Of a stretch of 64,000 nt of DNA, positions 22,521 to 33,054 are shown piece after piece. The notes beneath the pieces are model-generated. The model did no database searches, had not been told where the DNA came from, and worked only from the letters and a program-made list of their open reading frames with translations. Every line of letters begins with the position of its first letter. Position 1 is the stretch's first letter. The DNA comes from Paraescarpia echinospica (lineage: Eukaryota > Annelida > Polychaeta > Sabellida > Siboglinidae). The stretch lies in assembly GCA_020002185.1 (NCBI GenBank), contig JAHLWY010000282.1:62001-126000 (forward strand), written 5' to 3'. The position numbers and the translations under genes were made by a program.

Positions 22521-22889
22521 ATACAGTCTAGAGAAGATGTAACATGTTATGACAATTTTACGTTAATATGGTGCAATTTATATTTAGGTAAGTCAGTCAT
22601 ATTAGCATGTTCCATGTACAAATCTTTTGTATTAGGCAGTCGTTTGTATTAATTAAATATATACGACAGCTGGCAGTAGGCTGGCAGTAGGCTAAGAAGG
22701 CCTATCTACTGATATTTCATACTGTATAATTTACAGGTGTTTATAAGTTAATAAAACTACTCTGACGTTTCAATACAGTACTGCTTTTAGTTTAATCAAT
22801 TATATTATACCAATACATAAATTAATTATGTATTCTCGCATATATACACACTGTACCTCTAGTATGTCAATACCCTTTTATAATATATA

Positions 22890-23235
22890 TATTGTCCGAA
22901 CTATTAAAAATACATGCGCGCAATGACTGCTGCACGAGTGCTAAATATACGGTAATATGATTGCCATACTTTTAGAACCGAGTGCTAAAGATACGGCAAT
23001 ATGGCTGCCGTACTTTTTGAGCCGAGGGCTAAGATACAGCTTACGTTTCCTCTACATCAAAACGCACCCGCGGAGAAACCCCCATACTTCTAGAACCAAG
23101 TGCTAAAGTTACGGCAATATAACAGCCGTAATTTTAGAACCGAGCGCTAAAGATACGGCTCGCGTATGAAAATCATGCACATGCGCATATCGACTGCCGT
23201 ACTTTTACAAGTGATGCTAAAATTACAGCTCACAT
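22890..23235. repeat. Hairpin-forming tandem repeat upstream of AKR exon 1 (gene B)
   Basis: Units read GAACCGAGTGCTAAAGATACGGCAATATGACTGCCGTACTTTTA; the core TACGGCA / TGCCGTA is a perfect 7-bp inverted repeat around ATATGAC. Longer variants carry CACGCGCGGA. The array ends about 40 bases before AKR exon 1. Equivalent arrays are at 48500-49290 and 58077-58400. Whether it is regulatory or only a satellite cannot be told from sequence. Confidence 0.8.
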
Positions 23236-23275
23236 AAACGTACGGGTCACGTACGCGTAGCCACTGCCTTCCAGA

Positions 23276-23356
23276 TTGGACCCTGCTGCTGTACCGAGGG
23301 TGCCGATCGGGAATGGCGAGTCGTTAGTGCCAGTCCTCAGGCTTGGAACATGGAGG
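23276..23356 (+). pseudogene. Aldo-keto reductase gene B, first exon with lost ATG
   Basis: Twenty-seven codons lead to a GTAGGT donor in phase 0. The peptide after the start reads DPAAVPRVPIGNGESLVPVL, then RLGTWR, equivalent to the AKR N-terminus (…LGLGTW/S) that forms the first barrel strand. The paralogue at 58417 has ATG at the first codon; here it is TTG. The conserved LGLGT is LRLGT, so Gly is also changed to Arg. It would splice in frame to CPPEIVKAT at 31120. The two changes suggest a decaying gene, unless another start is used. Confidence 0.85.
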
Positions 23357-24061
23357 GTAGGTGCCTGTTTCGTGCATAAAGTTCTGCCGACGCGAAAAAC
23401 ATTCATGCTTAAAGGAAATAAAAACAAGGCATTAGCTAAAATCCGTTTTCCATGTGTACAGAAAGTTTAATATTGCATGTAACATTCGAGAACATTAAAA
23501 AAATACAGAAAAATACATTTGTAGCATAAATTCGATTTTAAACCTGTCTGTGTAGCGATTCCCGCGAAAAATAAAATTTTAATGAGCTAGGCGATCACGA
23601 GGTATCTTAACGTCACACATGACTCACACTCGCAGCAGGCCGACCCTTTCTATGCATTCAGAGCATGTTTACATGGATAATGTTGGGGTCGAAACGAGCG
23701 TCAGAATGAGTTGTTATGCAATAATCCGATGTAATACAAACACTAGTCATCATAGAGGAACAAGCAGTTATCTTACGGTTCCACATGAATTCAATTTTAT
23801 TCAAAACAATGAATGCGAATGAGCCTACAACTTGTAGTACAAGTCGACTAGGTTTCGCCGAGCTTGGGCTCGTTTGCAGAATAATTATATCGAATGCAAC
23901 CAACGGGAGATAATGTACACCAATATACATACATAGCAAACATATATCGTATCCAGCTACAGAAAGTAACGTGTAAAATCTCATAATATCACTAGAATAT
24001 TGATGTATGAAGGAGGAGTTGTACAAGTTATCATAACAACTGAAATCATTCAGCAAATTTC

Positions 24062-24145
24062 TGCCGGCCCTGATAGCTCACTTGGTAAACGCGTTGGTTC
24101 ATTGGCGTTCGTATTACAATCGGGCGACGCCGGTTCAATCCTGAC
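24062..24145 (+). repeat. tRNA-like segment in left arm
   Basis: It reads GGCCCTGATAGCTCACTTGG at the start and CCGGTTCAATCCTGAC at the end, which fit pol III A and B boxes. It resembles a tRNA-derived SINE head more than a working tRNA. Confidence 0.55.
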
Positions 24146-24626
24146 AACATGCAAATTATTGATTTTCTTTACACCTTTTTTGTTTATGTTTTCACGAAGT
24201 AATATAAACCAAATCATTTAGTATACTATGATGCACTGTTTGTAAATATTTTTTTTATTTTTGTAGTCATTATTTATTCGCCACAAATGAAAATATGGTC
24301 ATTATATATAACGATGTTTCTAAATTGTATTTATCCAGATAGATCACAATCTTTTTCACATATATAATTACAATATATTACTGTACAATATATTTACAAT
24401 TAATAAATTATATATCCATTACATTATATTTGTTTGGATAAATACATTTTAGAAACATCGTTATATAATGACCATATTTTCATTTTTGGGGCGAATAAAT
24501 AATTACTACAAAATTTTTTTAATTTATAAACAGTGCATCATAGTATACTAAATGATTTGGTTTATATTACTTCGTGAAAACATAAACAAAAAAGGTGTAA
24601 AGAAAATCAATAATTTGCATGCTGTC

Positions 24627-24706
24627 AGGATTGAACCGGCGTCGCCCGATTGTAAAACAAACGCCAATGAACCAACGCGTTTACCAAATGAGCTATCAGG
24701 GCCGGC
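24627..24706 (-). repeat. tRNA-like segment in right arm
   Basis: It is the inverted partner of 24062-24145, with GGATTGAACCGG on the plus strand (B box on minus) and GAGCTATCAGGGCC (A box on minus). A few changes separate the two arms. Confidence 0.55.
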
Positions 24707-25621
24707 AGAAATTCGCTGACTGATTTCAGTTGTTATGATAACTTGTACAACTCCTTCATATATCGATATTCCAATGATATTATGAGATTATACACGTTAC
24801 TTTATGTAGCTGGATACACTATATGTTTGCTATGTATGTTTATTGATGTAGATTATCTCCCGTTGGTTGCATTCGATATAATTATTCTGAAAACGAGCCC
24901 AAGCTCGGCGAAACTTAGTCGACTTGTAAGCCCATTCGCATACGTTGTTTTGAATAAAATTCGATTCATGTGGAACCGTAAGATAACTGCTTGTTCCTCT
25001 ATGATGACTAGTGTTTGTATTACGTCGGAAAATTGCATAACTCATTCTGACGCTCGTTTCGACCCAAAAACTATACTTGTAAACATGCTCTGAATGCATG
25101 GAAAGGGTCGGCCTGATGCGAGTTTGAGTCATAAGTGACGTCACATCTCGGCATCCCGAAAAGCGCGCCAAAAATATGCATATTCAAAAATGTCCGGATG
25201 TACAGCATAAAATGTGGAATTTCTAATTCATTGAAATTTTTTTCATTTTTTTTTGCTTGGTGGACTTGGAAATAGATAAAAGGATGTAATGTAACATGAA
25301 TTCAAGCAATAGATGTTTTTATTCCCTTTAAGTCGGAAACTATAACGTGTTATCAGTTATGTTTGTTTACTTCGTGAACCGCGTGAGTAAGTCTAGGTCC
25401 AAGGAGGTTGTTCAAGTCACGTGGGTTCTAGATGGTTCAGCCAACTACATTATTGACATTAGTTCATATAAATCCTCGGTATGGTGTCGTATGGTTCAGC
25501 CTGCAGCATATGGTAGTACTAGTAGGAATTAAAAGCGTCAGATATCAAAGAACAGTCGTGTTTCATCACTGTATGTAGTAGGCTTGGGCAAGGATTTTTC
25601 AGTGAAATTGACCTATTTCAG

Positions 25622-25945
25622 TGCTGCATACCATTACGGATTTTCCGTAATCATTACGAAAAGTGACCTCAGATTACGACGGAAACTGCCGACGTACTAC
25701 AAAAATATAAATATGTAAAATGATACACATTAAAGAACTGCTAAATCTTGCTAGAGTCAGTCACTGTGTCTGCTTCGGATAAAAGGCTTGATTGGCAACC
25801 AAGTCTACCGTGGTGTGGTGCTGGGCGGGCGGGCGGGGTGGGGTGGGGTGGGGTGAGGTGGGGTAGGGTGGGGTGGGGTGGGGTGGCAGGAAGGTCATTA
25901 CGGAAATTGTTTTTATCAAGTAGGCAGTCCTGGTGAACAGGCAGG
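25622..25945 (+). repeat. Displaced copy of the AKR intron before the penultimate exon
   Basis: It matches 10875-11165 (and 38110-38213 plus 42448-42660): GTGCTGCATACCATTACGG, CCGTAATCATTACG, GGCTTGATTGGCAACCA, a G-rich repeat and TCATTACGGAAATTG. It is not followed by the exon. The flanking 40 bases (TAGGCTTGGGCA.GGATTTTTCAG...) are repeated at about 26337. Confidence 0.8.
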
Positions 25946-25971
25946 AGGAGGCAGGGTTGGAAAAGCTTAAC

Positions 25972-26332
25972 GCCCGACTGTTCGAGACCATGACGTAACC
26001 CATTTACGTGCACTTGCTTTATTTACATACCGCGCATGAATATAATCAGATACGGCTCCCTTAGCGGGTTACCGAAAGCAAAGAATGTTCGTGACCAGTG
26101 TCAGTGCCACACGGGAATGGACAGCACAACAGAATAACGTACATATATGTAGTGTATTAACACAACATGTCTTAAATTACTATTTGGTTAGTGTAGTATT
26201 GCTGTGACACATGTAAAGTTTCTCTAATTGTGTGTCCACTATGTTTTACTGTGGCGCTTCACATCGCCATGTGAGTGCTAAATATAACATTACGCGGTTT
26301 ACATGTTGCGGTTGACGTCATGGTCTTGAATG
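25972..26332. mobile_element. MITE-like element with 'AGACCATGACGT' ends
   Basis: The left end TTCGAGACCATGACGTAACCC is matched, inverted, by the right end GACGTCATGGTCTTGAATGGG. It is about 360 bp, non-coding, inside the extra DNA of this copy. Confidence 0.55.
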
Positions 26333-27492
26333 GGTAGGCTTGGGCACGGATTTTTCAGTGAAATTGACATATTTCAATTTGTTCTCCAGCCCTTGCGATT
26401 AGAATAATTTATTCGACCATAAAATACGTATTATGAAATAAATTTTGCACCATTAAACCGTCAATATGTTGTCTGTTCATACGTAAAATTTTGTTAGTAT
26501 AATTAAAAAACTACGAGGTCAGTATATAGGCTTCCAAAAGAACCCATGAATCAACGATCTACAGGCCGTGGCAACTTGCTGTCTGTGCTAAGACGCTATG
26601 TTGTTACGCTGGCGCTGAGCGTACCACTGCGCTCCGGTCAGGTCGAAAAATGTAGCGTAAATCATGCTTCTTCATAGACCTCGCGCCGCGTCAATTTTAT
26701 TCATATTTAGTCAGAATAACGTTTATGCTGATGAGGAATGGTAGATCGACCGAACAGTGATAAGCACTTTTCCGAACGAAGGAAAATGTGCCGGCCGCAT
26801 GCGAATGTAACATAAGCCTATGTGTAGCTGTCATCTTTTGTTAATAACTTCACTATTTCACATAAGATCGACTAGTACGTGCTTATCACCAATCGATACG
26901 GCATTACATTTGGAATCAAATGAATGTTGATTTGTGAAAATTACATTTAATTTGTTGCCGTGCCGACACTTAAAAGGTGAAAGATTTACGAATTTTACCC
27001 GAGTATCGACGCTTTGCGCAGCTTCGGTAGCTCGCTCGCTATGTCTACGATCATCGATGCGTATGCAAGATATTTCGGCAAATTGTGGTTCCTAACTGCA
27101 AACAGAAACACAATAAATAATATTGTATTGATAACTTGTAGCGAATAATTTCAGTATTTGTTTACCGTTAAAAGTGGTTCTTCCCATCGCGATAAAATAG
27201 ACTGATCCACACAACCTTAGCAATGGACGCTAGTACAAGTCGATCTTCGGTGTGAGGGGCGCGCGATCCCCGTCGTTAATTGACATTTTTGCTAAACATT
27301 CTTTGTGCTATTTTCGCTATTTGTTATGTTATGTGTTTTGTTTAAAACGATTAGGGAATTACAAAATATAGTTAATAACGGGAATGTCGGCAAACGGCGG
27401 TGCTACGCCCATGTCCGACCGGCGAGAATATGTTGGCGTGTCGTTGCTATTTACGCCAACATTCAAATTGCATTTACGATCGACGGATACGC

Positions 27493-27942
27493 ATGGACTT
27501 TGAAGACAGGCTGAAACATCTTTACTTACCAAGTCTGGCGTACCGAAGAAGAGGAGACCTGACAGTCTACAGAATCGTCAATGGCATCGACAACATCAAT
27601 CAAGAGGAATTCTTCATGATCACAACAAACCGCACACGAGGCTACAACAACAAATTATATAAGACACCCAGCAGACTTGATATTAGGAAACACTCCTTTT
27701 CACAACGCAGCTTCGTAGACTGGAACAACCTTTCTCAGCAAATAATGGACGCTGAAAACACCCTCTCCTTCAAAAGAAAACTCGACAAAGAATTGAAGAT
27801 GGACAGATTTAAATTAATAAAAGCAAAAAATCACAGCACAAGCCACGTTCTCAATACCAAAAATACGATGCATCAAGGCGGGTGTACACAAGACTGTTAT
27901 GCCTTACTTTAAACAAAATCCGAAGATCTAGGCAAGTTATGG
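27493..27942 (+). pseudogene. LINE 3' fragment, pol C-terminus, inserted
   Basis: The frame gives LKHLYLPSLAYRRRGDLTVY, RIVNGIDNINQEEFF, RLDIRKHSFSQRSFVDWNNL and ends at 27912. This is the C-terminal end of CR1-like LINE pol. The paralogue at 59988-60000 joins GGATACGCATG directly to TGAAATCGTATTTATTA, so this fragment inserted after the duplication. The upstream 27400-27492 is shared non-LINE DNA, so the apparent longer frame is a chance fusion. Confidence 0.85.
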
Positions 27943-28490
27943 GAAATCGTATTTATTATATAAAATCTAGTTACTCTACTTTGGAAATAATGTACATATA
28001 TTATACGTTATATGTTTCTTATAAATAAAACAGTTATACTTATACAAAGTAAGCTATATTTCTTACAGAACTTAACTCTCTAACTAAAGTACTTTAGAAA
28101 TATACCATTATTTCTTCACGTAATTACTTTATTACATTATAATTGTTGTTCTGGTTTCAGCATCAGAACAGTGATGATCAGGGAAAGGAAACCCAATCAC
28201 CAAAAGTCAGATAAAAACCAAACAACATGACATAGCTCAATGAAACTTGTTTTAATGTCCACATATCAAATTTATCTTCCAGGTGTTCATATTTTTATTT
28301 GCCTGAGTTATATTTTTTCAGTTTCGTGCTTCTCTCCTGCCAGATGCTAAACTGCCAAGCCAACACTTTTCCTTATATGATATCTTGAAAACTATCACTC
28401 ACATCCATCTCATATTTTGCACACTAATTTAATGTAATAGGTGTAATATTATGAGATTCAAGATATTAATTAAAAAGTTGTATTAGGTCA
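27943..28490 (+). repeat. Segmental duplication block, copy 1 (pairs with 60000-60068 and 62403-62909)
   Basis: Shared text includes CTTATACAAAGTAAGCTATATTTCTTAC, GATCAGGGAAAGGAAACCCA, ATCTTCCAGGTGTTCATATTTTTATTTGCC and GTTGTATTAGGTCAA. The second copy is split by about 2.3 kb of TE DNA and ends where an LTR begins. No gene is seen; nothing is recognised in 28500-28755. Confidence 0.85.
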
Positions 28491-28759
28491 AAAATTGCAT
28501 TTTTATTTTTTTAAATGCTTGCCCGATCCTATATGTAGTGATTTAATTAAAACAAGAAATGGAAACCATGATTGCCCATACACACACACGCGCGCTCACA
28601 CTAATAATATTAAATATAACAACATATTTAATAATAAAATATATATTTACGAAAGAGCAATAGCCGTAAAAGAACCCAAAGGTGTTTTATATGACTAATT
28701 AAAGAGACAAATATAATGACGTGTTCCAAGAAAATGTCAACATTGAATTAATATGTAGT

Positions 28760-30480
28760 TATGTATGACTCAAGGTTGGGGGCCTCAGTGGGAAGATTGT
28801 TCCAGTTTAAGATAATTGTGGGTCCTTCTTCATGCCTATTACACCTATTGGCGTTTAGGGCAGCGACGAAATTCCTCCATGCAGGTCTGTCTCTTGCCAA
28901 TCTCTCGAGGGTGCCCCAGCTGTGTCCAACCTCCGTCGTCTTTGCTTATACGGTCCTGCGCCAGGTTGTTTTTGGACGTCCTCTCTTCCTTTTCCCTTCA
29001 TGGGTCCAGCACACTGCAGTTCTGGAGATCGAGTTGGCTTTTTTCCGTAGCACATGGCCAATCCACTTTCAGCGTCTTCTGGTGGTGATGGTGTGCATAT
29101 CTTCCTGTTTCATATCTCCAAGAAGCGGTACTTCTCTGAAATGTTCAGTCCAACGTATCTCCTGCTCCGTCTCTGTTGTCAGTAGGTTTCCAAGCTTATC
29201 CTTGGCAAGCGTGTTCTTGGCTGTATAACAGTTGCCGCTGATGATATTCGTCAGTTTGTAGACTGTTCCTTGCTCATTCCGTGCTGCTGCCTCCTCTGCT
29301 TATGTTGCCAGGTCTTCAATGTGATTTCGTTTATCTGCTCTTACTAATCTTTTCACCTCCCGGTTAGTATATCTGTGTATATCTTGGCCCTTCCCTTTAT
29401 CCTCTGTGATCTTGCACCTAGTACTTTCTTCTTCAGCTCTCTTCTAACATCGATGGCTCGCCATATGTCTGGAATCATCCAGTCCTTGTTTCCTCTGTCT
29501 GTATCCAAGGCATTCTGTGTTGCTTTATTTGTATATGTCAGTAACTCTGCGCCAATTCTCATTATTTGCATCATCTGCCCTTTCACCTTCCTCGTCCTGG
29601 TCTGCAAGGGTTTGAAACGTGTTCTTTAGATGCAAGATGAAACTTTTCTTTATGTGCGGGTCCTTCGATCAGTTTGTCCACATTTTAGCGGCTGTGTCCC
29701 CTGTTTCGTTGTTCTGTCGCCTTCAGTTTCAACTTGATGTAAGGTGTTACAAGGAAGTGGTCACTACAAATGTCTCTATTGCAGAGATCCAGAAGCCTCT
29801 CTCCATTTTCATTCATGGTTCCACATACATGTCTTCCCATTGTCCTGTCATGGTGTGTTATATCTACCGACTTTGGCATTTACGTCTCCCATGACAATGA
29901 TAAGATCGTGATTTGGTACTTTGTCTAACTCAGCCTGAAGACTGAGATAAAAGGTGTCCTTTTCTTCCTCGTTGTTGTCATTGGTTGGGGAGTAACACTG
30001 AATTATGGTGAGGTTTGTGTGTCGTCCTCTTAATCTGGCTTTGATCAGTCGATTGTTGATGGTTTCCATTCCAGAAGAGGTGAACGTTCAACTTCTTTGT
30101 TCAGAATGATTGCAGCTCCTTCATGATGTTGTCCATCTTTCTTCAGAATGATTGCAGCTCCTTCATGATGTTGTCCATCTTTCTTCAGAATGATTGCAGC
30201 TCCTTCATGATGTTGTCCATCTTCTCTTCCAGAATACAGCACAGTTACTCCTGTTGAAGTTACCTGTCTCCCTGATCCAGGCCATCTGCATTCACTCACT
30301 TCTAAAACAAGTAGTCTGTATCGCCTAATCTCTGATGTAACCTGAGTAAGTTTGCCCGTCTTGTACGCGTTTCGTACATTCCAGAATCCATGTCTGGTCT
30401 TTGTTTTGGCGTTCAGGACTTCCGTATTCATGCCAGTAGCTTCCTTTCGGCTTTCATTACTGCCAGTCATACGAGTTATT
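28760..30480 (-). mobile_element. RTE-like LINE with two internal deletions and a triplicated segment
   Basis: Reading leftward: endonuclease start (30470-30045) with RHGFWNVRNAYKTGKLTQV, LEVSECRWPGSGRQ and VLYSGRED; then LTIIQCYSPTNDNNEEEKDTF and IIVMGDVNAKVGRY (30069-29848); then NENGERLLDLCN jumps to SDHFLVTPYIKLKL, skipping the rest of the endonuclease. Next come RRELKKKVLGARSQRIKGR and TVYKLTNIISGN, and EIRWTEHF; then a second jump to [15 protein letters not shown] and WRRR-type C-terminal sequence (29061-28855), skipping the whole RT. This endonuclease family is often annotated as craniofacial-development-like in animals. It cannot encode RT. Confidence 0.85.
30076..30228 (-). repeat. 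Threefold 45-bp tandem repeat inside the LINE endonuclease
   Basis: The segment encoding DGQHHEGAAIILKK occurs three times in a row in frame (plus-strand phrase TTCAGAATGATTGCAGCTCC repeated). Relatives have one such segment, so it is a local expansion. Confidence 0.9.
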
Positions 30481-30689
30481 GGCGCTGGACGTTCTTCATG
30501 CCGGGTTATGGTTGGTGTCTTTGTTGTTGTTTCCGTAACATACCTTTCTTTACATGACAGGGTTGTTGGCCAAGTGCGAAATGGGAAAATTGTTCCAGTT
30601 TACAATACTTGTGGGTAAAACAATGATATTCATGATTAAATTTTGGCACATGGTTACATGAAGCTAAGACAAAGAGGGTGTCAACACAT

Positions 30690-31119
30690 CAGGTCTATAA
30701 TCTCCCCCTTTAGACAGTATACATCAGATCTAATCCCCCTGTATGCAATACTCGCCAGATCTAATATGCCATCTCTGTATGCATTACACATCAGATCATA
30801 TCTCCTCCTACCTTTCTGTACGCATCAGGTCTGAACTTCTGACCCTTCGGTGTATGCAGTAAACAAGCTCTGACCACACTCATACCCGCATGCAGTATAC
30901 ATAACTTCTGAACATCCCTCCCCCTACATGTGCAGTACACATCAGATCTAGTCCCCTCCCCTGTATGCAGTACACACCACACACCACATGTGTAATCCCC
31001 TCACACATATACAGTATGTACAGCCAACATAGCCACTTATCCCCTCCTTCCTCATCAATGCATGTAATTTGTAGGTGACCCCATAGTGTACATCAAAATG
31101 TACGTCTGCGTTGTTTCAG
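30690..31119. repeat. 'GTATGCAGTACACATCAG' tandem repeat before AKR exon 2
   Basis: Variants of TGTATGCAGTACACATCAGATC alternate with CCCCTCC tracts and run to about 31010. Then a unique tract TAATTTGTAGGTGACCCCATAG leads to the GTTTCAG acceptor of exon 2. Equivalent arrays precede 15350, 46837 and 47276. Confidence 0.8.
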
Positions 31120-31287
31120 TGTCCACCAGAGATAGTGAAGGCAACAATAACCTATGCCTTTGGGGCTGGGTACCGACACTTTGATGGTGCCGCTGCCTAC
31201 ATCAATGAGGAGGCACTCGGCGCAGCTTACCGTGAGCAGTTCTCTGCAGGTCGTGTGAAAAGAGATGACGTTTTTATTGCGGGCAAG
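31120..31287 (+). CDS. Aldo-keto reductase gene B, exon 2 (catalytic Tyr exon)
   Basis: Acceptor TTGTTTCAG opens a 56-codon exon in phase 0, matching the phase of the first exons at 23276 and 58417. The peptide starts CPPEIVKATITYAFGAGYRH and continues FDGAAAYINEEALG. The Asp and the Tyr five residues later are the AKR catalytic pair (Asp43/Tyr48 by aldose reductase numbering). It ends DDVFIAGKV at a GTCGGA donor, weaker than consensus. The next AKR exon should carry the IHWP motif with catalytic His; I did not find it before 32349. Confidence 0.9.
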
Positions 31288-31749
31288 GTCGGACAACAAT
31301 GTTTTGTGTTCCGTTGTACACATAACCAACTAAAGCAGTTTATAATACATATCAGAAATGTATAAAAATAAATGTTTGTTTCATGGCGAAGAATAATATT
31401 TAAAAGTTTATCCAGTCATATGTTTTATCACCTGCAATGAGATTACCTTGTAAAACATGTTGGTTGATTGATCATTTATTCATTATCAAAAAATTATTTC
31501 TACATATAATATTATAGAGTGTGAATACAGAGTACAATATCGAGATTACACAAGACATGTAGAGATGTTAATTTGAGATAATACTCTTGTAAGGGCACGG
31601 TGGGATGCATTCCTGTTCTACTGTGATATGTTGCTTACTTTATTCCTAATATAGAGAGTAAAATAACCATATAATCAAAGGAGAATGGAAGATTTGCACA
31701 TTCCGCGTACAAACAAACAATGCATAACACACATGGATATATTATTGCG

Positions 31750-31750
<1 letters not shown>

Positions 31751-31836
<86 letters not shown>

Positions 31837-31930
31837 GCACACCACACCACACACACGCCCACAAACACACACACACGCTCGCATGCATGCATGCACGCAC
31901 GCACACTCACTCACTCACACACTTACTCAC
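31751..31930. repeat. (CT)n then (CA)n microsatellite
   Basis: About 60 bases of CT repeats pass into CA repeats and then CACT/CACG variants. It lies in the gene B intron. Open frames across it are artefacts. Confidence 0.97.
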
Positions 31931-32348
31931 TGAGAGATGATGATGGCATCCCTGTTTCAGCTGTGGAACAAATAGCATAGCAGGTACAAATGGCAGTCTG
32001 GTGACTAGTTTATGTGGTCGCTGGTCGTGTTTTGCAGATGGTCGTTCGCAACAAGTATATTATTGTAATTACTACTGTTAGAAACAATCCTTGCCAAGAA
32101 TTGTGGTCGTCCAAGATGGATGGTTGTGAAGAGAGATATTTCCCAAGACAGGTTTCTGCTGGGTAATGATAATATTGGGATAATTATGTATTATGTCATG
32201 ATGTATGGAACATTTCTAAGTTCCCTTTAATGTACCCATAACCCACAGTGATCAGTATCATATCACTAACTAGTGTAGTATCGTGCTTAAACTGTTTCAA
32301 TATACACATTGCAAGACCAGTGAGTATTCAACGGTTATGTTCGTGTAG

Positions 32349-32444
32349 CGAGGGGAAGGGCTAAGCCTGAAGGATGAACTATATCAGAAGGATAAAGACG
32401 GCAGCCCCTTGTTCTCTGACGTACACTATCTGGAGACATGGAAG
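32349..32444 (+). CDS. Aldo-keto reductase gene B, exon with 'GLSLKDELYQKDKDG'
   Basis: Acceptor TGTGTAG and donor GTGAGT bound 96 bp. The readable frame gives EGLSLKDELYQKDKDG, then SPLFSDVHYLETWK, matching the AKR segment after IHWP (P-x-D/E-x-G ... D-x-D-Y-x-x-T-W) just before the helix that precedes VSNF. The following AKR exon (GVSNF) was not found. Confidence 0.88.
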
Positions 32445-32464
32445 GTGAGTGCAGAGACACGGGC

Positions 32465-32886
32465 CTCTGTAAAGCGTGGAACAAGGCGGAACACGGCATA
32501 ACCAATGTAAAATGTCTAGCATTCTATGTGTGCTTTGTATGAGACTCATACTTCATGCATAGTTATATATTAATGTCTGGCAATATGAATGCGTAATATC
32601 TAGGCTAAGATATATTTTTTTGCGATAGAACGTTGCGGAATGACAGTAATATTTCGCTAGTGATTGCCGGACCCGCTACGTAGGTGGCAATTATTCCATC
32701 AACATTCTGTCTCATAAAAGTGAAATTTAGTCCAGATATTATGCCTTTATCATTTGTTGGACAGGTTGTACTACATAATTATTTAACTATGCATGAAGTA
32801 TGAGTCTGATGCAAAGCACACACCAAATGCTAGAAGGATTTTACATCAGTTCCACCTTGTTCTGCCTCGTTCATCGGTTTACAGAG
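32465..32886. mobile_element. Fold-back MITE in AKR intron
   Basis: The left arm (32465 to about 32570) and right arm (about 32783-32886) are imperfect inverted copies: CTCTGTAAA ... AACTATGCATGAAGTATGAG and so on. The spacer is about 210 bp and non-coding. It begins about 20 bases after the exon donor at 32445. Confidence 0.8.
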
Positions 32887-33054
32887 TCTGCAGAAACAAA
32901 TCCTTATTAATGTCGTCAACAGGGCAGGGGTTGATTTAAAAATTAGTTGGAATCATTTAATTCAATTCCTCAATTACAATTGGGATTTGAAAAATTAATT
33001 AGTTATATTAATATCCAATGTGGCCCTCAATCAAACTGTGGAATTGCGTAATAT

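Larger units (their letters stand above)
23409..25331. mobile_element. Fold-back element with TTAA target duplication
   Basis: TTAA occurs at 23409-23412 and 25328-25331. The paralogue at about 58548 has one TTAA with the same flanks (CATTC.TTAAGTC.GAAACT), so 23413-25327 is the insert. Its ends are near-perfect inverted repeats (AGGAAATAAAAACA and AGGGAATAAAAACA). Inside are two long inverted arms, about 23598-24340 and 24430-25140, with a loop of about 90 bp. Each arm includes a tRNA-like segment. No transposase is encoded. TTAA duplication is known for piggyBac and Kolobok types; this would be a non-autonomous relative. Confidence 0.92.
25331..27492 (+). repeat. Segmental duplication block, copy 1 (pairs with 58551-59992)
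   Basis: Both copies share GTTATCA, GTGAACCGCGTGA.TA, the TTTTTCAGTGAAATTGAC tract, the TCGCGCCGCGTCAATTTTATTC tract and the ACGCCCATGTCCGACCGGCG tract ending at GGATACGCATG. This copy has about 0.7 kb extra (25622-26336). No gene is seen apart from repeats. Confidence 0.85.

Noticed and set aside
22890..23235. CRISPR-like array of repeats
   Set aside because: Units are contiguous and imperfect with no unique spacers, and the genome is eukaryotic.
24062..24145. A working tRNA gene
   Set aside because: Pol III boxes are present, but acceptor and anticodon stems do not pair well, and the segment is mirrored within a transposable element.
25741..26013. Pro/His-rich minus-strand frames over the G-rich repeat
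   Set aside because: They come from the GGGGT repeat, and the equivalents at 10922 and 42391 differ in unit and frame; non-coding intron DNA.
31685..31980. Long open frames over the CT/CA repeat on both strands
   Set aside because: They are simple-sequence translations (Ser-Leu and His-Thr runs) without any start context or homology.
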